Of a DNA stretch of 40,810 nt, positions 14,901 through 26,073 are shown one piece after another. The DNA is taken from the NCBI RefSeq assembly GCF_008831285.2, contig NW_022204787.1, positions 1 to 40,810 on the forward strand, written 5' to 3'. The number at the start of each line of letters is the position of its first letter. Position 1 is the first letter of the stretch. A model generated the notes under the pieces. It made no database searches. It was not told the origin of the DNA and saw nothing but the letters and a program-made list of their open reading frames with translations. The position numbers and the translations under genes were made by a program. Origin of the DNA: Nymphaea colorata (taxonomy: Eukaryota > Streptophyta > Magnoliopsida > Nymphaeales > Nymphaeaceae).

Positions 14901-15061
14901 ATCACTATAGATGTAACAACATGTTCAACTTATCGTACAAACTAGAAAGGATCAAACTAATGCATAGGTCTCCTTTATATCCATATAAACTTGTGAGTTT
15001 TAATTATTTAAATCATTGATCATGGATGTAATAACATGTGAAACACGTTAGGTTAACTATA
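11906..15061. repeat. Satellite HOR copy 4 (3156 bp)
   Basis: Inverted segment at 12101-12281; near-palindrome at 13126-13145. By eye almost indistinguishable from copy 5. Confidence 0.92.
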
Positions 15062-18000
15062 AGACACCAAATGAATCACTCGAATCACATTCATTTTCAT
15101 ACAAACTTGTGATTTCAGTTCACTTAATCAAGCAACATGGATGTAACAATAAGTTAAGCACATTCAATTAAGTATGTGTGATCATTTGAATCACTTAAAT
15201 CGCACTTGTATTGATACGAACTTGTAATTTCAATCCTTTAGATCGTGCACTATAGTCGTACCAATACGAGTCAGATTTAAGTGATTCATATGATCACGCA
15301 TACTTTATTGAATGTACTTGACTTATTGTTATATCCATGTTAAATGATTTAGTAGATTGAAATCACAGGCTTGCATGAAAATGAATGAGATTTGAGTGAT
15401 TCATTTGGTGCCCTATTGTTAACCTAATTCACTTGTTAAGCACATTCAATTAAATTACAAGTGAAACACATTAGGTTAACTATATGACACCAAATGAATC
15501 ACTTGTTAAGGACATCCGTATTAAGAATCATTATAAATGTAACAACTAGTGAAACACATTAGGTAAACCATAAGACACCAAATGAATCACTCGAATCTCA
15601 TTCATTTTCATACAAACTTGTGATTTCGATCTACTAAATCATTTAATATAGATGTAACAACAAGTTAAACACATTCAATTAAGCATGCATGATCATATGA
15701 ATCATTTAAATCTCACTTGTATTGGTACGAACGCGTGATTTCAATCCTTTAGATCGTTCACTATAGATGTAACAACAAATTCAACTCATCGGACTAATTA
15801 CACGCATTCAAAGTAATGCATAGATCCCATTTGTATCCATATGAACTTGCGATTTCAATCATTTAAATCATTCATTATAGATGTAATAACAAGTGAAATA
15901 CACTAGATTAACTGTAAGGGACCAACTTAATGACCTGACTCTCATTCATTTCCAAACGAACTTCTTATTTCAAGCCACTAAGTCATTCTATACGTATGTA
16001 ACAAATGGCTACGCACACTCAATTAAATATATTGATCAAATATATGTAATAACAAGTGAAAATGAATCATTTAATCTCTCAATTAAATATATGTGATCAA
16101 ATATATGTAATAACAAGTGAAACATATTAGGTTACCTACAAGACACCAAATGAATCACTCAAATCTCATTCATTTCCATACAAACCTATGATTTCAATAT
16201 ACTAAATCATTTAATATAGACGTAACAACAAGTTAAGCACATTCAATTAAGTATGCGTGATCAAATGAATCACTTAAATCTCACTCGTATCGAGACGAGT
16301 GATTTAGTGTGCGTATGGATACAAATGAATGAGATGTAACAACATGTTCAACTTATTGAACAAACTACAAGGGATCAAACTAAACTAATCCATAGGTCTC
16401 CTTTACATCCATATAAACTTGTGAGTTTTTATCGTTTAAATCGTTGATCATAGATGTCATAACGAGTGAAACACATTAGGTTAATTATAAGACACCAAAT
16501 GAATCACTCAAATCTCATTTATTTTCACACAAACTTGTGATTTGAATTCACTTAATCTAGCAATATGGATGTAACAACAAGTTAAGCACATTCAATTAAG
16601 TATGTGTGATCATTTGAATCACTTAAATCGCACTTGTATTGATACGAACTTGTGATTTCAATCATTTAGATCGTGCACTATAGTTGTAACAATAAATTCA
16701 ACTCATCGGACTAACTACACGCGTTTGTATCCACATGAACATGTGATTTCAATCATTTAAATCATTCATTATATATGTATTCCAAACGAACTTCTGGTAT
16801 CAAAGCCACTAGGTCATTCTATACGTAAGTAAGAAATGGTCACGCACATTCAATTAAATACAAGTGATCAATTATATGTAATAACAAGTGAAAATGAATC
16901 ACTTAATCTCTCAATTAAATATAAGTGATCAAATATATGTAATAACAAGTGAAACACATTAGGTTACTTACAAGACACCAAATGAATCACTCCAATATCA
17001 TTCATTTTCATACAAACCTATGATTTTAATCTACTAAATCATTTAATATAGACGTAACAACAAGTTAAGCACATTCAATTACGTATGTGTGATAAAATGA
17101 ATCACTTAAATCCCACTCGTATTGATACGAACTTGTGATTTCAATTCCTTACATCGATCACCATAGATGTAAGAACTAGTTCAACTTATTGAACTAACTA
17201 CAAGGGATCAAACTAATGCATAGGTCTCCTTTATATCCATACAAACTTGTAAGTTTTAATCATTTAAATCATTGATCAAAGATGTAATAACAAGTGAAAC
17301 ACAATAGGTTAACTACAAGACACCAAATGAATCACTCGAATCTCATTCATTTTCGCACAAACTTGTGATTTCAATCTACTAAATCATTTATTATAGACGT
17401 AACAACAAGTTAAACACATTCAATTAAGTATGCATGATTATATGAATCACTTAAATCTCACTTGTATTCGTACGAACATGTGATTTCAATCCTTTAGAAC
17501 GTTCCCTATAGATGTAACAACAAATTCAACTCATCGGACTAACTACACGTGTACAAATATAGTGACTTCAACCATTTGTATCCATATAAACTTGTGATTT
17601 CAACCATTTAAATCATTCATTATAGATGTAATAACAAGTGAAATACATTAGATTAACTATAAGGGACCAATATAGTGACTTGACTCTCATTCATTTCCAA
17701 ACGGACTTCTTTTTTCAAGCCACTAAGTCATTCTATACGTATGTAACAAATGGTTACGCACATTCAATTAAATATAAGTTATCAAATGTATGTAAGAACA
17801 AGTAAAAATGAATCACATAATCTCTCGATTAAACATAAGTGATCAAATGTATGTAATAACAAGTGAAACACATTAAGTTACCTGTAAGACACCAAATGAA
17901 TCACTCGAATCCCATTCATTTTCATATAAACCTATGATTTGAATTTACTAAATCATTTAATATAAACGTAACAACAAGTTAAGTACATTCAATTAAATAT

Positions 18001-18217
18001 GCGTGATCAATTGAATCACTTAAATCCCACTCGTATTGATGTGAACTTGTGCATCGATCACTATAGATGTAACAACATGTTCAACTTATCGTACAAACTA
18101 GAAAGGATCAAACTAATGCATAGGTCTCCTTTATATCCATATAAACTTGTGAGTTTTAATTATTTAAATCATTGATCATGGATGTAATAACATGTGAAAC
18201 ACGTTAGGTTAACTATA
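15062..18217. repeat. Satellite HOR copy 5 (3156 bp)
   Basis: Inverted segment at 15257-15437; near-palindrome at 16282-16301. It shares the cactcgtatcgagacgagtg variant with copies 2 and 4. Confidence 0.92.
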
Positions 18218-21200
18218 AGACACCAAATGAATCACTCGAATCACATTCATTTTCATACAAACTTGTGATTTCAGTTCACTTAATCAAGCAACATGGATGT
18301 AACAATAAGTTAAGCACATTCAATTAAGTATGTGTGATCATTTGAATCACTTAAATCGCACTTGTATTGATACGAACTTGTAATTTCAATCCTTTAGATC
18401 GTGCACTATAGTCGTACCAATACGAGTCAGATTTAAGTGATTCATATGATCACGCATACTTTATTGAATGTACTTGACTTATTGTTATATCCATGTTAAA
18501 TGATTTAGTAGATTGAAATCACAGGCTTGCATGAAAATGAATGAGATTTGAGTGATTCATTTGGTGCCCTATTGTTAACCTAATTCACTTGTTAAGCACA
18601 TTCAATTAAATTACAAGTGAAACACATTAGGTTAACTATATGACACCAAATGAATCACTTGTTAAGGACATCCGTATTAAGAATCATTATAAATGTAACA
18701 ACTAGTGAAACACATTAGGTAAACCATAAGACACCAAATGAATCACTCGAATCTCATTCATTTTCATACAAACTTGTGATTTCGATCTACTAAATCATTT
18801 AATATAGATGTAACAACAAGTTAAACACATTCAATTAAGCATGCATGATCATATGAATCATTTAAATCTCACTTGTATTGGTACGAACGCGTGATTTCAA
18901 TCCTTTAGATCGTTCACTATAGATGTAACAACAAATTCAACTCATCGGACTAATTACACGCATTCAAAGTAATGCATAGATCCCATTTGTATCCATATGA
19001 ACTTGCGATTTCAATCATTAAATCATTCATTATAGATGTAATAACAAGTGAAATACACTAGATTAACTGTAAGGGACCAACTTAATGACCTGACTCTCAT
19101 TCATTTCCAAACGAACTTCTTATTTCAAGCCACTAAGTCATTCTATACGTATGTAACAAATGGCTACGCACACTCAATTAAATATATTGATCAAATATAT
19201 GTAATAACAAGTGAAAATGAATCATTTAATCTCTCAATTAAATATATGTGATCAAATATATGTAATAACAAGTGAAACATATTAGGTTACCTACAAGACA
19301 CCAAATGAATCACTCAAATCTCATTCATTTCCATACAAACCTATGATTTCAATATACTAAATCATTTAATATAGACGTAACAACAAGTTAAGCACATTCA
19401 ATTAAGTATGCGTGATCAAATGAATCACTTAAATCTCACTCGTATTGAGACGAGTGATTTAGTGTGCGTATGGATACAAATGAATGAGATGTAACAACAT
19501 GTTCAACTTATTGAACAAACTACAAGGGATCAAACTAAACTAATCCATAGGTCTCCTTTACATCCATATAAACTTGTGAGTTTTTATCGTTTAAATCGTT
19601 GATCATAGATGTCATAACGAGTGAAACACATTAGGTTAATTATAAGACACCAAATGAATCACTCAAATCTCATTTATTTTCACACAAACTTGTGATTTGA
19701 ATTCACTTAATCTAGCAATATGGATGTAACAACAAGTTAAGCACATTCAATTAAGTATGTGTGATCATTTGAATCACTTAAATCGCACTTGTATTGATAC
19801 GAACTTGTGATTTCAATCATTTAGATCGTGCACTATAGTTGTAACAATAAATTCAACTCATCGGACTAACTACACGCGTTTGTATCCACATGAACATGTG
19901 ATTTCAATCATTTAAATCATTCATTATATATGTATTCCAAACGAACTTCTGGTATCAAAGCCACTAGGTCATTCTATACGTAAGTAAGAAATGGTCACGC
20001 ACATTCAATTAAATACAAGTGATCAATTATATGTAATAACAAGTGAAAATGAATCACTTAATCTCTCAATTAAATATAAGTGATCAAATATATGTAATAA
20101 CAAGTGAAACACATTAGGTTACTTACAAGACACCAAATGAATCACTCCAATATCATTCATTTTCATACAAACTATGATTTTAATCTACTAAATCATTTAA
20201 TATAGACGTAACAACAAGTTAAGCACATTCAATTACGTATGTGTGATAAAATGAATCACTTAAATCCCACTCGTATTGATACGAACTTGTGATTTCAATT
20301 CCTTACATCGATCACCATAGATGTAAGAACTAGTTCAACTTATTGAACTAACTACAAGGGATCAAACTAATGCATAGGTCTCCTTTATATCCATACAAAC
20401 TTGTAAGTTTTAATCATTTAAATCATTGATCAAAGATGTAATAACAAGTGAAACACAATAGGTTAACTACAAGACACCAAATGAATCACTCGAATCTCAT
20501 TCATTTTCGCACAAACTTGTGATTTCAATCTACTAAATCATTTATTATAGACGTAACAACAAGTTAAACACATTCAATTAAGTATGCATGATTATATGAA
20601 TCACTTAAATCTCACTTGTATTCGTACGAACATGTGATTTCAATCCTTTAGAACGTTCCCTATAGATGTAACAACAAATTCAACTCATCGGACTAACTAC
20701 ACGTGTACAAATATAGTGACTTCAACCATTTGCATCCATATAAACTTGTGATTTCAACCATTTAAATCATTCATTATAGATGTAATAACAAGTGAAATAC
20801 ATTAGATTAACTATAAGGGACCAATATAGTGACTTGACTCTCATTCATTTCCAAACGGACTTCTTTTTTCAAGCCACTAAGTCATTCTATACGTATGTAA
20901 CAAATGGTTACGCACATTCAATTAAATATAAGTTATCAAATGTATGTAAGAACAAGTAAAAATGAATCACATAATCTCTCGATTAAACATAAGTGATCAA
21001 ATGTATGTAATAACAAGTGAAACACATTAAGTTACCTGTAAGACACCAAATGAATCACTCGAATCCTATTCATTTTCATATAAACCTATGATTTGAATTT
21101 ACTAAATCATTAATATAAACGTAACAACAAGTTAAGTACATTCAATTAAATATGCGTGATCAATTGAATAACTTAAATCCCATTCGTATTGATGTGAACT

Positions 21201-21370
21201 TGTGCATCGATCACTATAGATGTAACAACATGTTCAACTTATCGTACAAACTAGAAAGGATCAAACTAATGCATAGGTCTCCTTTATATCCATATAAACT
21301 TGTGAGTTTTAATTATTTAAATCATTGATCATGGATGTAATAACATGTGAAACACGTTAGGTTAACTATA
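18218..21370. repeat. Satellite HOR copy 6 (3153 bp)
   Basis: Inverted segment at 18413-18593; near-palindrome at 19437-19456 in the 'attgag' version also seen in copy 1. A few private single-base losses occur, for example near 19019, 20171 and 21110. Divergence begins to rise again toward the right edge. Confidence 0.92.
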
Positions 21371-23122
21371 AGACACCAAATGAATCACTCGAATCACATT
21401 CATTTTCATACAAACTTCTGATTTCAGTTCACTTAATCAAGCAACATGGATGTAAGAATAAGTTAAGCACATTCAATTAAGTATGTGTGATCATTTTAAT
21501 CACTTAAATCGCACTTGTATTGATACGAACTTGTAGTTTCAATCCTTTAGATCGTGCACTATAGTCGTACCAATACGAGTCAGATTTAAGTGATTCATAT
21601 GATCACGCATACTTTATTGAATGTACTTGACTTATTGTTATATCCATGTTAAATGATTTAGTAGATTGAAATCACAGGCTTGCATGAAAATGAATGAGAT
21701 TTAAGTGATTCATTTGGTGCCCTATTGTCTAATTCACTTGTTAAGCACATTCAATTAAATTACAAGTGAAACACATTAGGTTAACTATATGACACCAAAT
21801 GAATCACTTGTTAAGGACATCCGTATTAAGAATCATTATAAATGTAACAACTAGTGAAACACATTAGGTAAACCATAAGACGACAAATGAATCACTCGAA
21901 TCTCATTCATTTTCATACAAACTTGTGATTTCGATCTACTAAATCATTTAATATAGATGTAACAACAAGTTAAACACATTCAATTACGTATGTGTGATAA
22001 AATGAATCACTTAAATCCCACTCGTGTTGATACGAACTTGTGATTTCAATTCCTTACATCGATCACCATAGATGTAAGAACTAGTTCAACTTATTGAACT
22101 AACTACAAGGGATCAAACTAATGCATAGGTCTCCTTTATATCCATACAAACTTGTAAGTTTTAATCATTTAAATCATTGATCAAAGATGTAATAACAAGT
22201 GAAACACAATAGGTTAACTAGAAGACACCAAATGAATCACTCGAATCTCATTCATTTTCGCACAAACTTGTGACTTCAATCTACTAAATCATTTATTATA
22301 GACGTAACAACAAGTTAAACACATTCAATTAAGTATGCACGATTATATGAATCACTTAAATCTCACTTGTATTCGTACGAACATGTGATTTCAATCCTTT
22401 AGAACGTTCCCTATAGATGTAACAACAAATTCAACTCATCGGACTAACTACACGTGTACAAATATAGTGACTTCAACCATTTGCATCCATCTAAACTTGT
22501 GATTTCAACCATTTAAATCATTCATTATAGATGTAATAACAAGTGAAATACATTAGATTAACTATAAGGGACCAATATAGTGACTTGACTCTCATTCATT
22601 TCCAAACGGACTTCTTTTTTCAAGCCACTAAGTCATTCTATACGTATGTAACAAATGGTTACGCACATTCAATTAAATATAAGTTATCAAATGTATGTAA
22701 GAACAAGTAAAAATGAATCATATAATCTCTCGATTAAACATAAGTGATCAAATGTATGTAATAACAAGTGAAACACATTAAGTTACCTGTAAGACACCAA
22801 ATGAATCCCTTGAATCCCATTCATTTTCATATAAACCAATGATTTGAATTTACTAAATCATTTAATATAAACGTAACAACAAGTTAAGTACATTCAATTA
22901 AATATGCATGATCAATTGAATCACTTAAATCCCAGTCGTATTGATGTGAACTTGTGCATCGATCGCTATAGATGTAACAACTTGTTCAACTTATCGTACA
23001 AACTAGAAAGGATCAAACTAATGCATAGGTCTCCTTTATATCCATATAAACTTGTGAGTTTTAATTATTTAAATCATTGATCATGGATGTAATAACATGT
23101 GAAACACGTTAGGTTAACTGTA
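21371..23122. repeat. Satellite HOR copy 7, internally deleted (1752 bp)
   Basis: The copy follows the normal order until 21986, then jumps to sequence that in copy 6 lies 1398 bp further on (18837 joined to the equivalent of 20236). Both sides share the 12-bp word cacattcaatta from B-type monomers, so the deletion joined two B monomers in register, removing about twelve monomer lengths. The near-palindrome is among the sequence lost. The inverted segment at 21566-21742 lost 4 bp near 21729. Confidence 0.9.
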
Positions 23123-24376
23123 AGACACCAAATGAATCAGTCGAATCACATTCATTTTCATACAAACTTGTGATTTCAGTTAACTTAATCATGCAACATG
23201 GATGTAACAATAAGTTAAGCACATTCAATTAAGTATGTGTGATCATTTGAATCACTTAAATCGCACTTGTATTGATACGAACTTGTAGTTTCAATCCTTT
23301 AGATCGTGCACTATAGTCGTACCAATACGAGTCAGATTTAAGTGATTCATATGATCACGCATACTTTATTGAATGTACTTGACTTATTGTTATATCCATG
23401 TTAAATGATTTAGTAGATTGAAATCACAGGCTTGCATGAAAATGAATGAGATTTGAGTGATTCATTTGGTGCCCTATTGTTAACCTAATTCACTTGTTAA
23501 GCACATTCAATTAAATTACAAGTGAAACACATTAGGTTAACTATATGACACCAAATGAATCACTTGTTAAGGACATCCGTATTAAGAATCATTATAAATG
23601 TAACAACTAGTGAAACACATTAGGTAAACCATAAGACGCCAAATGAATCACTCGAATCTCATTCATTTTAATACAAACTTGTGATTTCGATCTACTAAAT
23701 CATTTGATACAGATGTAACAACAAGTCAAACACATTCAATTAAGCATGCATGATTATATGAATCATTTAAATCTCACTTGTATTGGTACGAACGCGTGAT
23801 TTCAATCCTTTAGATCGTTCACTATAGATGTAACAACAAATTCAACTCATCGGACTAATTACACGCATTCAAAGTAATGCATAGATCCCATTTGTATCCA
23901 TATGAACTTGCGATTTCAATCATTCAAATCATTCATTATAGATGTAACGACAAGTGAAATACACCAGATTAACTGTAAGGGACCAACTTAATGATCTGAC
24001 TCCCATTCATCGCCAGACGAACTTCTTATTATTTCAAGCCGCTAAGTCATTCTATACGTATGTAACAAAAGGCTACGCACACTCTATTAAATATATTGAT
24101 CAAATATATTTAATAACAAGTGAAAATGAATCATTTAATCTCTCAATTAAATATATGTGATCAAATATATGTAATAGCAAGTGAAACATATTAGGTTACC
24201 TACAAGACACCAAATGAATCACTCAAATCTCATTCATTTCCATACAAACCTATGATTTCAATATACTAAATCATTTAATATAGACGTAACAACAAGTTAA
24301 GCTCATTCAATTAAGTATGCGTGATCAAATGAATCACTTAAATCTCACTCGTATGGAGACGAGTGATTTAGTGTGC
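23123..24376. repeat. Satellite HOR copy 8, partial (1254 bp), right edge of array
   Basis: Inverted segment at 23318-23498; near-palindrome at 24346-24365. It has more private changes than inner copies, including a 3-bp insertion near 24030. The match to the satellite stops at 24376, eleven bases beyond the near-palindrome, and the next bases are LRR-coding sequence of the resistance-gene relic. Confidence 0.9.
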
Positions 24377-25332
24377 ATACACCTTAAACGACTTGAGAGC
24401 AGGCATGTCATGAGGTAATTGCTCTAGGCTGTCACAAAATTCTACCTCCAATGACTCCAAGGCAGGCATGTCAGCTAGAGTCTTCAGCCTATCACATCTC
24501 CGCACCATCATGACTTGAGAGCAGGCATGTCATGTAGATGCTCTAGGCCGTCACAATAACACAACTCCAATGACTCCAAGGCAGGCATGTTAACAAGAGC
24601 CTTTAGGCTATCACATGCCCATACCATCAACGACTTGAGAGCAGGCATGTGCTGAGGCAATTGCTCCAGGCTGTCACAAAGTGCCACGTCCAACCACTTG
24701 AGTGCAGGCATGTGATGAGGTAATTGCTCTAGGCTGCAGCATTCCTCCACCTTCAACAACTCCAAGGCAGGTGTGCTAACTATTTCACATAGTGCTGGGC
24801 AATTGATGACATTTAGTACTTTCAACGAGGTAATGCTTATTAGTTTTTCCCATAAATGGCATCTTTCCAGCTTCAGTGAATGTAGCTTGGTATGCTTTGT
24901 ATTCAAATGCCAAACTGGCATCTTTCCTTTATAATCGCCTATCTCCAAGCACTCCTGCCCAAGTGGAGGTTCCAATGCCTCCAGTGCACCACTCTGTTCG
25001 TCATTATTCTGTCCAGAAGTACCACTCTGTTCAGAAACACCTCCAGTAATTCCAAAGTAGAATTCCAAACTAATTATGCCATGCTTCTCCTTAAACAATT
25101 GTGCATTTCTTGCACAATCAATTGCTTTTCTTGTCCCCCCCCCCAACCCTTGTATTGACAACTCCCCCTGTAGTTTGTTCAAGTCTTTTAGTTCCCTAAT
25201 ATCACATCCCTTTGTGTCCCCTTTGTCATCGCATACCACAAATCTATGCAAGGTCCGTAAATTGGTAAGCTTCCCCAAGCAGTCCGCTATAAATTTCAAT
25301 TCCCATGTCCATTTCAGCCCAAGATACCTCAA
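24377..25332 (-). pseudogene. LRR part of the CNL relic, 3' end truncated by satellite
   Basis: The open frame 25332-24508 starts within HLRYLGLKWTWELKFI and continues with CLGKLTNLRTLHRFVV, GCDIRELKDLNKLQGELSI and ALEALEPPLG, a linker order typical of RGA-like CNLs. It then runs into near-identical LRR units of the form 'MPALKSLxVxxCDSLEQLP'. One base is missing near 24510 (TCATGATGG where TCATTGATGG is expected), which stops the frame. In the shifted frame the repeats go on (VRRCDRLKTLADMPALESL) until 24377, where satellite begins. There is no natural stop codon or 3' end. An 11-C run near 25135-25145 encodes part of a glycine stretch and is a slippage-prone site. Confidence 0.88.
24399..24775 (-). 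repeat. Tandem 60/63-bp repeats encoding C-terminal LRR units
   Basis: The word gcaggcatg (reverse complement of the codons for MPA plus one base) occurs at 24399, 24462, 24521, 24581, 24641 and 24704, with a variant (gcaggtgtg) at 24767. Spacings are 63, 59, 60, 60, 63 and 63 bp: units of 20 or 21 codons, with one spacing short by a single base where the frame breaks. DNA-level similarity among units suggests recent duplication within the LRR. Confidence 0.88.
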
Positions 25333-26073
25333 GTGGATTATTGATTATTGGTCCATGTCTGGCTCAAAAGAGTAAAAGCTTGTTTATTTTGTTGTCTATT
25401 GGCTGGGCACCGCAGGTAATTTATTTATGCAGTGGGGCATGGGTTTGTCGTAGTGGGTCCAGTAGAACTCTGCCCGGATCCTCCACTCGTAAGTGGGACC
25501 CGAATCCAAAAATCCTTGCGATGTCAATGGAGGGGGAAAATACATACATGTTCCAAAATTTATGCTAAAATAAGGTTATCCATTACAAGATAATAATACC
25601 AAAATATTTCTGAAAAAAATGACCACCTGGAGAAATAAGATAAAAAAACTAAAGATTCCACATATATGCATGTGTAAAAATGTACTCATATACAAGTCAA
25701 TGCACACCATGCACACATTCATGTGTTCATCCACATTGATGCAATATCATGCATTTCATAATCACATTTCATTGAACCAATCCTGGGGCACAATCAACTT
25801 CTTAACTATCAGACATATGAAGCTACTCACCACACCAATTTAACAACCATGCCCACAATGTATGCCACAGGAAGACAGTATTGCAACTCACCAAACGTGT
25901 CGATAAACCTTCTGAGCAAACGTCAACAATGACTGATTTTGCATGGATAATAGAGACAATTTGGGTTTGTTTCTATTTATACTCTATTTTTTCATTGTTT
26001 CCACTTGAAATTGGTCAAGCGTTCAATATAGACCTGCAAGTAAGAATTGGAATCAGCCAACAATGTGCACACC
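25333..26073. other. Unrecognised segment between NB-ARC and LRR of the CNL relic
   Basis: In an intact CNL the first LRRs would follow the MHD region directly. Here the NB-ARC frame stops at 26074, a possible continuation ('ERLTNFKW', near 26010-26030) appears, and then about 650 bp have no protein similarity that I can see. On the minus strand a donor-like GGTGAGTTGC near 25890 and an acceptor-like TTTCTCCAG near 25634 could mark an intron of about 260 bp. An inserted element is the alternative. Plus-strand ORFs here resemble nothing known. Confidence 0.4.

Larger units (their letters stand above)
2445..24376. repeat. Satellite array with a ~3,155-bp higher-order repeat (six full copies, one deleted, one partial)
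   Basis: The landmark 'agacaccaaatgaatcactc' followed by 'gaatcac' recurs at 2445, 5596, 8751, 11906, 15062, 18218, 21371 and 23123, giving copies of 3151, 3155, 3155, 3156, 3156, 3153 and 1752 bp plus a 1254-bp partial copy. Inside each copy, boundaries of the form 'gatgtaacaac' or 'atgtaataac' recur mostly every 114-115 bp, which defines the basic monomer. Three monomer flavours alternate: A ('aagtgaaacacattagg'), B ('aagttaagcacattcaatt') and C ('ttcaac' then 'tattgaac' or 'catcggac'). Short paired modules of 48-49 and 61 bp recur three times per copy. The sequence is AT-rich and carries no credible gene. Copies 2-6 look nearly identical by eye. Centromeric, pericentromeric or interstitial location cannot be told from the sequence. 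Confidence 0.95.

Noticed and set aside
3276-19251. A 67-75 residue open frame repeated once per satellite copy (3276, 6426, 9582, 12737, 15893, 19048, and 23954)
   Set aside because: It starts at GTG, not ATG, has no recognisable domain, and its conservation simply follows from the DNA being tandemly repeated. Copy 8 carries a 3-bp insertion and several changes in it without any sign of coding constraint.
2445-24376. CRISPR-like array (regular direct repeats)
   Set aside because: There are no unique spacers, units are about 115 bp and 3.15 kb with divergence inside, and all context is plant nuclear DNA. It is satellite DNA.
2445-24376. Functional centromere
   Set aside because: A monomer of about 115 bp with higher-order structure is compatible with it, but an array of only 22 kb next to gene relics and without CENH3 data gives no support.
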